From: Loripinus fragilis
Lineage: Eukaryota; Mollusca; Bivalvia; Lucinida; Lucinidae
Length of the DNA stretch: 64,000 nucleotides
Assembly (NCBI GenBank): GCA_964019695.1
Contig: OZ026520.1
Location: 28,492,120 to 28,556,119 of the forward strand
Direction: 5' to 3'
Shown piece after piece: positions 28,201 through 43,200 of the stretch (positions are counted from its first letter, which is position 1; the number at the start of each line of letters is the position of its first letter). The notes under the pieces were generated by a model. The model was not told where the DNA came from. It saw only the letters and a list, made by a program, of their open reading frames with translations, and ran no database searches. A program made the translations under genes and the position numbers.

Positions 28201-31200
28201 AGACTGATAGCCCCACCACTGCCCCCTCCTCCTCCTGATACTCCAGCCTTACCATCAGCACTGATCTTGCCATTCATTACGAGTGTGGTTACTTCTGATA
28301 TTTTCACTATACCTCCTCCATAACCACCTTTACTTTTACCAAGGTCACCTCCAACTGAGCCAGGCTCTGTTGCTGTATGTAATTCACCAGCATATTTTTC
28401 TGTGGGTTCCACATGATCCTCAGAAGCACCTCCTGTTCCACCATAGCTACCACCAGCACCATTTATACCTCTAGCAGGACCATCTATTTGAGATGCACCG
28501 TTTACAGTTAACCAGCCATTGTAGGCTACTTGTATTCTAGGAGTTGATGTAACATACAGACTTCTGCCTGTCAAAGTCCCTCCATACTTAATATCCAAAC
28601 CATTTAATACTTTCAAGTTATATGGATCCATCGTATCCGTAGCAATGAATATTTCACCACTTGTCATTATGTCTAATTTTCTTAAGATAAATGTTCCAGC
28701 CGGTTCTGAGCCTGTTTGACTGGTGCTTTGAATTATTGCCCTCCCTCCGGATGCTATCACTAGTTCCTGTAAATTAATCAAGGTTCCACCTACTTCCAAA
28801 TTGTGCCAGTCAGAGCCTGAAACATCATCTTTAAGCAAAAGTTTGGGTGGTAATTTTGCTGATGCCAATTCTGGTATAACAAGTTTGCATTGAAGAGCAT
28901 AGGCAGAAATTATGCCAGAACCAATTGCAATTTCCATATTTTGATTTGGTTGCAGAGAAAGAATACCAGTGTAATCACCTATTATTTTCCTTATTATTAC
29001 AGAATTGGTGGATACTTGTTTAAAAATGGCATTGCTTTTTCCTGAAATTTTTAATTCATTTATTTCACTCACGTCACTTACAACAGTTAATGCATCACTT
29101 TGCTTGTTTTTATTGTCCAATGTTATGGTTTTAATTGTGTTTCCAGACTGAACATATTCCTCATAAATAGTACCTGCTGCTCCATGTTTAGCTGTGCCCG
29201 AGCCTCCATAGCTGACTACCTTACCGTGAAAAGATGAAAACTTTTCAGTGATTAGAGCAATTCTACCACCACCTCCACCATATTCCCCTCCTTCACCACC
29301 AGACGCTGATATGTAGCCATGACCTTCTATGGATGTTGTAGCAGATATATAGATAGATCCTCCGCTGGATGAATCTTGACCATCACTGATTATATTACCA
29401 TCAAGAATGGCAGTAGATGTGTTAATAGTTATGACACCACCACCATTATGTGCGTATCCACGTCCCATGTCTGTTGGGCTTATTGTAGAGCCATAAGTAC
29501 TGTTTGTGTTACCACCACCTTCTCCACCATGACTTGCACCTTTACCATCAAATTCTCCTTCAAGGTCATTTAATTCTCCTCCCTGGCTGACATCTATAGT
29601 AGCTGCATCATGCAAAATTACATCTGATGCAACAATATTAACAGACTTTTTCGAACTAAGAAATGTTAGCTTAGATCCAGAATCCATTTGTAAATATGTT
29701 ACTTGTAAATTAACAAATTCATGATGGAATTGGATTTCTGCTTCATATCCAACAGATAAACTTTCAAACGAAGGCATAGATTGCAGTTGTATGTTGGTTA
29801 CTGACTGAGCAGAAAGCACCAATGAAGACAAATTAATACTGGCTGTGTTGGCAACATTGAAGATCCCTTTATTGTTAATTGTCAGACTGTTAACAGACAA
29901 AGCACCTGAAACATCTAGTTTAGGACTTGTTCCTGCAACAAGTAATGTATCACCAGATAGAGCAGATCCATCTTCTATTTCAATATTGCAGGAAACACCT
30001 TTATGTGGATCACCCAATGTAGTTACCGTCATTGCACTGTTTCCAGAAACAATCAGATTGCAAACTTCAGCAGAGCTTGTCTCTGACCATAGAAAGTCCA
30101 CAACATGAAGGGAGAATTCTAATCTAACTGTAGCACCATGTTCAATACTGAGTCTATCAAGGGGCTGTGGGATCCCCATAGAAGATGTTAGAATGGTTTC
30201 AGTTCCGTGAGAGACTATAAGCTTCTTAAAATCTGGTTGCTCAATATAGACTGTCCCTGGAAAAAAATAATATTTACCCAAAGGTCAAGATAAGGATTGT
30301 TTGTGAACCTAAAATTGCATGTATTTCCTTACCCATCAATTTAAACATTGGTTGTGGGTGCTCAAAAGAACCGTCTCATTGAGACAATTCTTGTGAGTAT
30401 CCACAACATATGTTTTGGTTGAGAAATAAAATAATTTTCAAATACACACTCTAATAAGGAGGCCTGTTAACCCTTTACGAACTAATGTATTCTTCCTTTT
30501 GGTTTGATGCAATAAACTTGGGATAGTCCATTGTATAGTTTGAGGGGTCACAGGTTATACTTTCCGAATAGTACTGTATTTCTTTCTCTGAAGATCATAT
30601 TTTGTCTCAGCAAAAAGTGTAGACCCTGATGAAATGCCACGTCATGCAGCATTTCATCTGGGTCTTCACTGTTTGCCAAAGTATGTGTTTAGGAGTCACT
30701 AGTATATAAATGGTAAAAACAGAAACTTTCAAATGTTATCATTCACAAGACATGCAAACAACATCTCTGAATGAACCAATAAGAATTATCCAACTGTAGA
30801 CGGAATTTCTGCAAAAACTAAGTTTCGGAAACCCTACTCTCTTGCACAGAGCTTTGCTAATTCTTTCCTTCGTAATTGAAACAACAGTTGAAATTGAAAG
30901 TGCTGGACATGTGAGCATAGAAAAATCCCTAAACTAGTATGTTTGTAAACAGTGAAGACCCAGATGAAATGCAGCATAATGCTTCACCCTTTGTATACTG
31001 GAAGCCCCTAAACTAGTATGTTTGTAAACAGTGAAGACCCAGATGAAATGCAGCATAATGCTTCACCCTTTGTATACTGGAAGCCCCTAAACTAGTATGT
31101 TTGTAAACAGTGAAGACCCAGATGAAATGCAGCATAATGCTTCACCCTTTGTATACTGGAAGCCCCTAAACTAGTATGTTTGTAAACAGTGAAGACCCAG

Positions 31201-34200
31201 ATGAAATGCAGCATAATGCTTCACCCTTTGTATACTGGAAGCCCCTAAACTAGTATGTTTGTAAACAGTGAAGACCCAGATTAAATGCAGCATAATGCTT
31301 CACCCTTTGTATACTGGAAGCCCCTAAACTAGTATTTTTGTAAACAGTGAAGACCCAGATGAAATGCAGCATAATGCTGCATTTTGTCAGGGTCTACACT
31401 GTTTGTAAAGGTTAAAAAAAGCTTTAGACAAAAGAATACAGTATTTTTTGAAAAACATAGCCTGACACCCCTAAATATGCACAATGGACAATCCCAAGTT
31501 GTTTGTATCAAACCAGAAGAAGAATCCATTAGTATACAAAGGGTTAGAATTGCAAAATCGCTGGGGTCTGTAATAAGGCAGAATTGTCCTTCTATACAGT
31601 AGGAATCTATGAGTTATTTACCAGTACTTTCAAGAGTGAGCTGACTACATGCTTAAATAATGGACTGCTTGAATAACATGTGATAGTTCTACTTTTCTTT
31701 TCTGTTAAAATCAAAGGAAGCGAAAAAATATGAAATATGTGAAAATTTATTTGCATAGATTTTCACACGGTTTTAATAGGTACTTATGAATATTACCTTA
31801 TTATCTGAAATGCTGACTGAATGAATGATAGTGTCATGTAAGACAATAAATCAAAAGTGTAAACTGATGAATTTCGTAGATAGATTCCAAAACATTATGG
31901 TGCATTTCCAGATTAAGCTGGAATATCTTGTTGAAGGCATGCAAATCAACTTAAAATTAGTCTCACACAATACATAGAATATTGGTTTACGATATGTTTT
32001 CATTTTGCTTAGTAATTGCATTTTAAAAGCTTAGATAGGGTGCTTAGGCAAGCATCTAATATTTCACCTAATTTACTTAAAAGTCGGTATTATGTGAACA
32101 TGTGTGTGCGATACTTCAAATGAACATACAGTAAAACCTGTCTTAAGCGGCCACTCAAAATGAAGGCGAAAAATTGGTTTTCAATACCAATTGTCGCTTA
32201 ATGCAGGTCAACAGTATTGCAGAATGCTCCAAGGGGAGCATTCTGCAATACTTTCGACCTTCATTAAGCTATTATTTGTCATTAAGATCTTTGTTATGTC
32301 TATTTTTGAGTGGCCGCTTAAGACAGGTTTTACTGTAATACAAACCTGAGGAAGTTGCTTTGCCTAACCCATCGTTACCACCTTTTACAGACAGCTCTCC
32401 AGTAAATGCATATATGTCATCCACTAGCACAGATATCCTCCCACCACCTCCACCACCGGTACCACCATCTGCTCTGATTGTACCAGCTCCATGTATTTCT
32501 GGAGTGACGATATAGACAGATCCACCTGACCCTGTAGCTTGACCACTGAAATCAATTTCACCATCAATCCTTGTAGAGTTCTTAATGAATAGTGTTATTT
32601 GTCCTCCACCTCGTTTACTGTTGTCAGTAGCATCTTTACCATTACTACCATAAGTATGCGGTGTTCTCACATTCCCATAAGGAGGTGCGTTGTTTCCAAG
32701 ACCATTTCCACCATGTGACGCTCCTTGATTGGATTCTAATGCCATACCAGGCCCTCCTGACTGATAACCTTTACCAATACCTTCCATTATTCCTTCATAC
32801 ATAATATTGACAACATCAGCATACACTGTGGTTGTATGAGTTCCATTTGGATCACCCACTAACCTTAGTACACCTCCAGGACGGATGGTTATTGATGTAA
32901 AGTTGTGGAACCCAACGCCCAATTCAAAGGTCCGATTGCTTTTGACTATTAGGTCAGTAATTGTTTCCGGTATCTCAACAGTACTATTGCATGTGCAGGT
33001 GTAATTACATGTGCTATTCTGCATCTCAGCACAAGTACTATTACATAATTCAGAGGCACATGTCGCATTACACGTGATATTCTTTAGCTCACAAGTATTA
33101 TTACAAGATTCAATGACACAGGTGTGATTACATGTTGTATTATTTATCTCAGCACAAGTACTATTACATAATTCACTCGCACATGTCTCATTACACTCAG
33201 TAGTGCAACTGTTATTACAAGATGTTACTTGTAAGTCAATACATGTGGGTGGTTCATCTAGTTCAAGGTCAAGTAAACCTGTGAAGATGGTCTCAATTGT
33301 GATATTTGTAGCCTCTAATATAAACTCATAGGAAGTATTATAAAACATTGTTTCAATCTCAACATTTTCTAAAGAGCTGCATTGCGTTGATTCTCTAATA
33401 TGCCCATTAGAGTAGACAGAAAGCGAATGAATAACAAGTGGTTTCGCAGGGGCGGACATTCTGAGATATCCACCATCTTTAATTGTAATTGCTCCAAGAT
33501 CTGACACCAACTCGCCACAGATATCCACAACTCCCCCATTTTCAATATAAACAGAATCTGGTAAGGTAAGCAATCCACTTTCTTCGACGTATAGAGAAAA
33601 ACGAACATAGTAGTCGGTATCTTGCAAAGTAAGTTTGATATTTTTTGCTACTTTAAACAGAGATGTGCCAGTGACTGTTATTGTTTTCAAGGAAGCTGTA
33701 AGGTAAGATGGATTTTCTCTAGGAAGGAAACCAGCGGTTACTGGGCCAATCATTTCGATAACTTCTAGCTTGTCCGCACCAAGAGTGATGGTACTAGAGC
33801 TGAGAACCAGCGTTGAGATTGCACTTGTTACATGACTGCTTCTTATTATAACCTGTAATATGTGACAAAAAAAGTCACTTACAACCATATTAGTTGATTT
33901 TAGCCCTTTCCTTCATGAATATTCATGCTAAGCTCCACCCACTATGAATAATTATATAAATAAACTCATGTTTGCATATGAGCCATGACGAGATTCCCAA
34001 CAAAGTGGTATGTGCGACCAGCAAAGGCTCAGACCAGCCTGTGCTTACATGCAGCCTGATCAGAGCCTTTGCAAGTCACTTGAATATTCAATGACTGTTA
34101 AGCTACTCATCGAGCACCATTTGGAGTTTTTATGCTGAACAGGAGGCTGCACAGACTCATCTGAGTCTATTCATGTCAAAATGCTACATTGTTGGAAATC

Positions 34201-37200
34201 ACATGTCACCCCTCATATAGAACTTCCAAATAATGAGATTTTGGTAATTATTGCATTGACAAGTGAGCAGTCAAGGCTCAAACAAACCTGCACAGTTTTA
34301 CAAGAGTCTTTGAGACTTGCATAAACAACATATGAGCCACAACATGTGATTTCCAACAATGTGGCATTTTGACAAGTTTACACTCAGATAAGCCTGTGCA
34401 GCCTCCCTTTAAGCGTAGATACTCCAAATGCTGTTTGATCAGTAGCTTAACAGTCATAGCATATTCAAGCGACTAGCAAAGGCTCTGATCAGAATGCGCA
34501 TATGCACAGGCTGGGCTGAGCCTTTGCTGGTTGTACATACTACATTGTTGGAAATCTCATGTCACAGCTCATATGAACCTTGACAGGATAAAGCTTGTCT
34601 TGGGAGGTTTGCACTGTTTGATCAGTGCCTTTGTACCTAATTGGAAAGTATCATTTGCTATAAACAAAATTTCAATTTTCTAGCTAGTCTCTGTAGCTGG
34701 GAAGGATTTTTTGAGCATAACTTGATTGGAAACCAAAAAGACAGGTTTTCTGATGACGAGCCCCATATGGAAAATTAAGTAGATCTTGACCTAAAGCACC
34801 ACTGTGCAGCTGCACATACAGTAAAACCTGTGTAAAATGGCCACTGTCAAAAATACCACAAATTGGTTTTCAATACCAATTATTGCTTAATGCAGGTTAA
34901 AAGTATTGCAGAATGCTCCAAGGGGAGCATTCTGCAATACTTTCGACCTTCATTAAGCTACAATTTGTCATTAAGATCTCTGTTTTGTCTATTTTTGAGT
35001 GGCCGTTTTACACAGGTTTTACTATACTTGTTTCAACAGTGAATTAAGGGAAATTGTATAAAAAAAACTTTTAATTTGTAGAGGTATATTATCAGATATA
35101 TGCTTTGAAATTTGGCTTTACTGCCACACGCGAGCGGAGCCATAAAACTTGTTTCTGACTGTATATCTGACGATATACATCCCAAAATAAAAAGTTTGAA
35201 AATGGTTATCCCTATTCAAATGCATTTCTGCACCTTCATCTCAAATGAAAGCGGTGCAAGCCACATTTAGCCGTACGTCATCAAACAAAATGTGATGTTA
35301 TTAATGGCATCAAACTATTTCTGACAGTATATTGCAGGATGGATATACTGTTGCAAAATTTTTATGTTATCTAATCCGACGTCACATCACAAAGTCAAAT
35401 ACATTAGAATTTATGCAATGTTTTGTGCTGGTGCATAAAAGATTTACCTGTCACACATTTTAAAATACCAACAATTTTTGAAATTGTTTGAAAAGTATAT
35501 TTTTTAACTGTAAATGTAATCAGGCCTCCAGATAAGAGTGTGTATTGTAAAACTATTTTCTTTATTTCTCATCCAAAACATATGTTGTGGGTACTCAAAA
35601 GAACCGTCTCACAGAGACGGTTCTTTTGAGCACCCAAAACACCCAAAACACATGTTTAAACTGATGGATAAGAAAATAATGGCAATTTTATGCTGAAAAA
35701 AATGTTTCTTATCTGGCCCTATGATTATTATTATTGAAGCCCATCACATTTACTTTACAGATCATGTACTATTGCAGATTATCACAAGAAGTTGCGCCTG
35801 GGAGTGATAGCAAAATTATCTAGTAGGCATTAACAGCATATGAAAACTGGAAATCACATTTATTTACCCTTAGAGCACCAATTACAACAAAAGTTGTCTT
35901 TTTTTTTGTCTGATGGAAACTCTTTTGAATTTTGAAGATTATTTAACAGCCATGTAGATCAAGGTCAGGCAGCTCCTCTAGGAGCAGTTTTATCTGGGTC
36001 CACACTGTTTGCCAATTGACTGATATTTAGGATCTATATTCTGGGTGAGTTTCCTGCAATGTAAAGCAATTGAATAAACCACGACTCATTTTCAGCTTTT
36101 GCCCATTTCTAAAGTAGACCCATCCTAATCACGAGGTGCTGCCTATACAGCGAACCAATAGCTTACTACAATGCAACTACCAGCTTAGCAAAAGCATAGT
36201 TAATGAAATCAAATTTGGTGATATAGCTGTCATGTAAATATAAACAATGTGCCATATAGTGACAGGTATTTCTATACTGATTGGCAGTTTGAGATGTTAA
36301 AAGAGGAAAGCCAATGGACATGATACTTGCTAAGTGTATATTTCAAAATAGGTTTAAATATGTTGTTGGTACACATTGGAACTGTCTCATAGAGGCGATT
36401 CCAATGTGCACCAACAACTTAATATGTTCATTCAATAAATGAGTTTTTTTCATCATAAAAAAGGTTTTTCACAAACTTCTCAACTACTTTTTATGTTTCA
36501 GTGTAATGAGCATGTAGAAATGAGCAAGTTTTTTGTGTAGTTTAGCATGCACCATAGACAGACAATTTTACATCATTGACAGCTTATCTGTAGATGTTTC
36601 ATTGGAATGAAATGCTAACTTGGTGGTTGCCTGGTTGTAAAAAGACAAGTGATTACTTCATGAAAATCGTACCTTTTTAGAGAGTTCTGCATGTTTGATA
36701 TATATAATTCCAGCGGCACCGCTCTCTACTCCCCCAGACCCACCATAAGCAGTGAGTTCTCCTGTAACGTATCCTGTTGCGTAATCTATTGAAATCAAAC
36801 CACCTCCGCCACCACCTTTTGATGAACTTCCACCATCCACTTTTATGTATCCTATTGTCAAAAAAAATAATTTAACGCCATAGTTGAGTAAAAAAAATGG
36901 AGTTCTCATCTGCTGTTATTATTTGGAAACCAGGCCCCGAGGTTATAAACTTTTTCATGCTCAACTCAACTGAGCATGAAATTTCAACTGCTTGTAAACA
37001 CTAAAATACCGACAAATAAATAAGCTTAAGTCTCTCAGATGTTGTATTTATCATGCTTATAAATGTTAAAATGCCAACAATTGTTGGCATTTTAACATTT
37101 ATGAGCAGGATAAATTTCATGCTCAGCTGAGTTGAGCATGAAAAAGTTTTATAACCTCATGGGCCTGAATTGCAATAGGTTAGGATCAAGATCAAACAGT

Positions 37201-40200
37201 TCTCTATGGAACAAACAGACCAAAGGCCAAACTGTTTGACTTAAAAATCATATGTTGAGTCAGGGGCCAATCCAGGATTTCTTGATAGGGGGGTTAAAAT
37301 TTACAAAGGGGGTTTGATTTGTTAATTGTATCTGATTGTATATTAATTTTTCCAGATTATTCTGAAAATTCTGAAAATTCTCTGTGAAAATGAAATATTT
37401 TTTTCTAAAACTGGATTTTCAGACACACTCTGGATCTGCCACTTGGAGTAAGAAATAAGTGAACCTATGCAGCATACAGTAAAACCTGTGTAAAACGGCC
37501 ATTCTCAAACAGACCAAAAATTGGTTTTCAAGACCAATTAGCACCTAATGCAGGTCAAAAGCATTGCAGAATGCTCCCCTTTGCAATACTTTCGACCTTC
37601 ATTAAGCTACCAACTGTCACAAAGATCTTTGTTTTGTCGATTTTTGAGTGGCTGTTTTACACAGGTTTTACTGAATGTGACTTGAAAATGCACATTTTCA
37701 CCACATGAGCACCCAAAATATTTGTTAAAACTGAAGGTTAAGAAAATATTAACAATTTTGCGCTCAAAATTTTGTTTTTTTTTGATCCTATGAATGAAAT
37801 ATTACCTGCAATGTGAGCTACAGGTGTTTCAATAGAAACACTTCCTCCAGACGCACCTCCACTATAAGATCCTCCATTACCACCACTGAAATGACATTAA
37901 ACCCTTTCCTTCATGAATATTCATGCTAAGCTCCACCCACTATGAATAATTATATAAATAAACTTTCGCATTTGTACATAGAACATAGAAATGACTTGTC
38001 AAGTCCACTAGTGTAGGATCATATCTAATCATATATTCCATAAGCAAACAGAGCAGACCCTGATCAGGCAGCTCTTTAAGAGATGTCTGATCAGGGTCTG
38101 TTCTGTTTGCAAAAAGTTTTAAAAGGTGTCTATGAGGTAAAGGGTTAAAACAATGATATTTAAAGTTTCAGGGACCAGAAAAGTTGCATGATGTATGGTG
38201 TCTTCTGTTATATTTGCCAAACATTGTGTACCTCTTTTAAATTGCTCCTTACAGAGCAATCTAATCAGTGTCTTTGTTTGTTTGTTTGTTTGTTTTGTTG
38301 TTTTACATCCCAAGTCAACAGCTATGGTCATTGCGGGACGGTCAGTTCACCTAACCACACTTTTTCCTGGGCAAGCTTGAACAAGCAGTTAACCAGTACT
38401 TCGTGCACATACTTTCACTTGTAACTGACACCAACCCTTCTTGAATGATTCAGCGGAAGGGAGGAGAATGACCGTAGAAATTATTTCATGATCAATTTCC
38501 ACGAAAGTATGGGACCGGGCCGGGAAGGAACTCGCGACCCCTGGATCTGCAGTCAGACTCGTATCTGTTGCCAGACACGTTACCGACTGCGCTAAGCGGC
38601 CCGCTTATCAGTGTCTAAACTGTTTGACTGCCATTTGAGAATTAGCTCTTGTACAAGCAGAGATATCACAGACAACAGCAGCAGATGAGAATATTTTTCT
38701 CATGTTAAAATGGTAAGAACATTTCACTCTTTCTTTGCAAGTGGCGACTTTTATTGTCTAATGATAATCTTTGCAAACAATTTGGACCCAGATCATGAAG
38801 GACAGAATGTTGGTCCTGATCTTGATTCAAACCGTTTGACACTCTGATAGTGTTTCTGAAAACTTCAAAAGTTTTTTTTAAAAGTTAATTTTGAAAAATG
38901 TTACCACATGAAATATTTCCCAGCATGCAAAAAATTAACACACTCAGACAGTAGGTAATACAATAAAACCTGTGTAAATGGACAAAACAAAGGTCTTAAT
39001 GACAAATGGTAGCTTAATGAAGGTCAAAAGTATTGCAGAATGCTGGAGCATTCTGCAATACTTTTGACCTACATTGAGCGATAATTGGTCTTAAAAACCA
39101 ATTTTTGGTCTTTTTGAGAGTGGCTGTTTTACACAGGTTTTACTGTATTTTCTTTATCAAAACAAACTGCCATGTATGGGTACAGCCTAACTTAGCCAGT
39201 TAGAATATCAGTTCATACAATACTATTGAAATTTTGAAGATGGCAGTTGGTCCAAATGTTTCATCAAATGCACTATACAGGTTTGACCTCACTTCTACAA
39301 ACCTCGGTATCATTAAAAATCGGTGATAATATTAAGTAAAGAGTCGGCCTCTAAGCCATTGTTTACAAATCAAGTACCTGTTAAAACTCAAAGTAAAGTA
39401 ATACCACAATTTTGTAAGTATCTCATAAAGGTGTAGAAAAAGAGCTGGTAGAGCCATAATATGCTCCCCGAATAACTCTAGAGCAGGGACATTTTCATAT
39501 GTCTAAATACAAAATGTAAGAATAAATTCAGTAAACGTACTAAACTCTAGTTTTTATGTTTTTCACATTGATTTTCGGCCATAACTTTTTAATTACTAAT
39601 TTTTGCAAACTGTGTTCGCGATGAAAGTTGTAGAGAAAAATTAGCGCCAATTTCTCCAAATGGTTCCATAATCCAAGATACTGCAGTTAACCCTGCACAT
39701 AAATGCACTCTTTGAGATTTTTAATTAAAGCTCAAGTAAACTAAAATAAATATGTCAGTCAAAGACTACATTGCACCACCCTAATTCACTAACTAAAGCG
39801 ATGGATGGCTTGTTTAAATAAATTGGAAATGGCGTCTGGTTCGCTCATGTGTTAAGATACTGGGGTCATCGCGAAACTGCCAATTTTGGAGCATGTGCAT
39901 AATAGAAAAATAGCATATTATGCGTAATCACAGCTTCTGCTCCTACAAATGATCACACTCAAATTAGATTCTGTACTTTATGGGTTTGCAAACAGCAGGA
40001 TTATGCTATGCACAACCGCTGAATAACGGTATATTCACCGCTTGTGAATAATCTTTTGAGAAGAACCCTTTCTGTCACTCCTCTACAAAATTTACCTGTC
40101 AATAAAAGACTTAGAAATTTTGGCTGAATACCATTTATCGCAAATTCTTCATCTATGTACACAAAAATCTGTTTGTGCCACAAACTTCAGACCTTTTGGA

Positions 40201-43200
40201 GACATTGGTGCTAATTTTGCTGTTCAACTTTCATTGCGATCACATTTTGCTAAAACTGGAAATAAAAAAAGTTATCGCCGAAAATCAATGTGAAAAACAT
40301 AAAAACTAGAGTTTAAATCTATGCATCTACTGCATCCTTAACTCCACAGGCTATTCTTAGATCATGACATCATTTTCTATTTTTAGTTTTTAGACAACAT
40401 TGAAAAAATCAAGAAAAACCTAAGCAAAGTTTTGAATACTTTTGAAAAAATATTATGGAAAATGGAGCATAATATTTTCAAATACATTGCATTTCAAAGG
40501 CGTCAAAGGTGTTATTATGGAGTAATGGGTTAATGAATTATTTCAACAACAAGTTTTTATTTACTCCAGGCCCATTACAGGCATAACAGCTAAAATGGAA
40601 CATGAAACAACATATTAACAACCATTTAAAATGGCATGTGAAGAACATATTTATGCGCTTAGGTTTTAAAAACCACAATGATTAAACAATGTGTATAATA
40701 TTGGAAAAACTCTCAAATCCATCCATTTTAACATTTGTCCTAGGTGCTCATAAGGTTCGTCTCTAAGGAGACGGCTCTCATGAGCATCCATGATATTTTT
40801 TCATTCGTAAATAAGAAAACTGACTTCCAATCAGGCAAATTGGAGAAACTATCCCATCCTTCAATTTCAATTTTAACACCTGTTGTGGGTGCTTAAAAGA
40901 ACTGCCTCAATGAGGTGATCCTTTTTAGCATCCACAACATGTTTTCAATAATGAATATGAAAGCTAAATTACAATTACTCAAATTGTTAGACCATCCTAC
41001 TTAGCTTAAAAATAGGGAAACTCCCATCTACCAATTTAGAAAAGTTATTTTTGTCAGATTTACAGTGAAGTATCTTACATTGCAGTTAAAGTTCCTCGCA
41101 GCTCTAGTGACACAAGTGCTGTCAGTTTCAGCAAACCACCACCTTTGGCATATGGTCCACAGCCTGTTCCTAGATAAACTGGGTTAAGGAAATTGTCATA
41201 GGGTGTTGCACGTCTATTGTATTGATCTCTTCCCCCTTCTCCAGCATGACTAGCTCCAGCATTGTCGTTGATATAGCCTAAACGTATAGAACAAAAGATA
41301 ATCTGTCATGTCAATAAGATAAAATCAGTTTTCCTATTATTCAAAAAATTTTGAGCCCACACCTATGTTGTTGATACTCAAAGAAGCATATCAGAGATTA
41401 TGCTGTTGCACAGGCCTTTGACTCTCTCTGTATAAACTACAAAAATCCCATAAATTGCTCATATTTACCTGATCTCCTGTTTGTCGACCAGAACAGGAGA
41501 TCAGGTAAATACACGCAGTTTATGGGATTTTTATGGTTTATATAGAGAGTCAAAGGCCTGTGGCTGTTGTAAGTATTTTTTTGTCTAGTGTCTGTCCTAG
41601 TTTTGTGATGTAGTTCATGAGTGGATCCAGAGGTGGGGACAGGAGGGCCGGACCCCTCCTGGAAAATCACAAGTTGCTATATTCTTCCTTAGAAATACTG
41701 GTATTGACCACCCTCAAGAAGCAATTGGACCTTGAGAGAGGTTCATATAGCCCTCAGTAAAATACCTTCATAACCACAAATGGCCACTCTTTAAAAGAGT
41801 GAAAATTGGTAATGAAGACCAATTATAGCTTAATGCAGGTCAAAAGTATAGCAGAATGCATTTACTTTTGGCCTTCATTAAGCTACCATTTGTCATTAAT
41901 ATCTTTGTTTTGTTTATGTTTGAGTGGCTGTTTTTCTTAGGTTTTACTGCACCTGTTTTCATGTTCAATTGTCCCAAAAAGTTTGTTTGTTTGTTTTGAT
42001 CTTTTACTTACCAGTCAACAAATTTTGAGTCATAGGACGGTTTCTTGTCTTCCTGGGTTGAACCAGTACTAAGCAGTGGATAAAGTGCATTGCTCAAGGA
42101 CACAACAAAGTGGTGATGAGTTTCAAACTAACAACCCTTCCATCCCCAACAGAGCCACTACGCTCTACTGATCCAAAAGAGTAATTTTTGTTTGTAAAAA
42201 AAACACAATAGATATATATCTTCGCTTAGTTTTCATAGATTATGTTAAGTGAAAATTTTGAGAGTAAAATTGCTATTATTTTCTTACCCATCAGTTTAAA
42301 CAATGTGTTGGATGCTCAAAAGAACTGTCCCACTTTCAAGTACCAACAGTGTATGTTTGGGCCGAGAAATAAAAATGATAAAGTTCAAGTACATACTCTT
42401 ATCTGTGGGCATGACTTTTAATTAAACCATCCACTAAATGATTGTGGTGGCTATTTTTAGATCATGACATCATTTTCTATTTTTAGACAACATTAGAAAA
42501 AAAATCAAGAAAAATTTAAGTTAAGTTTTGAACATTTTTAAAAAATATTATGGAAAATGGAGCATTTGCTCGAGAGCAAATGCTCCATTTTTCATAAAAT
42601 TTTCAACTATGTTGTATTTCAAAGGCGTCAAAAGTCATCATTATGGAGTAAAGGCTTAAATCATTGATATATACCTGGGCCTTCTTTGCCATATCCCTTT
42701 GAATCTAAGTCAATAGTTGCTCCCTCTTCAATAGATATTGTGTCAGCCGTGACAGTTAACTCCCTCGCTCTAATGATTCCAGTTGGAGCAATATTAAGAG
42801 TACCAGAGGGCAAAGTGAGGATCGCAGAGTCAGTTTCTGAGAACTGTAGAACACCTTTTGCCCCGATGTTAAGATTGGCGAAGGTATATCTTCCAGCAAT
42901 ATTTTCACCCTCAGACATACTCGTGTCTGACAAGAACATAGAAGAGTGGATTAGTGTAAGATCTGTGATGCCGCCGAGACGTCCATGTATGTTGTTCTGG
43001 CTGTTGTAGAATTTCACAGTACGTGGTAGCAGTAGTTTTCCATCTTTATATACTTCTATGTTTGCTGGCATGTATAGATCCAGAGTTCTAAATGGAAACA
43101 CACAATGGCTGTTTACCCTTTACACAGGTTTAGATAAACACAATTTTTTAGAGTAAAATAGTAAATATTTTCTTACCCATCAGTTTTATCGTATGTTTTG

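Noticed and set aside
31340..31390. CTGATGA boxes in the GATGAAATGCAGCAT palindromes as hammerheads
   Set aside because: The stem is not followed by GAAA; the box is just part of a MITE hairpin.
32272..32345. C-terminal extension YYSKTCLKRPLK of the exon 15 frame
   Set aside because: It is the translation of the CAGTAAAACCTGT MITE beyond the GTTTGT donor.
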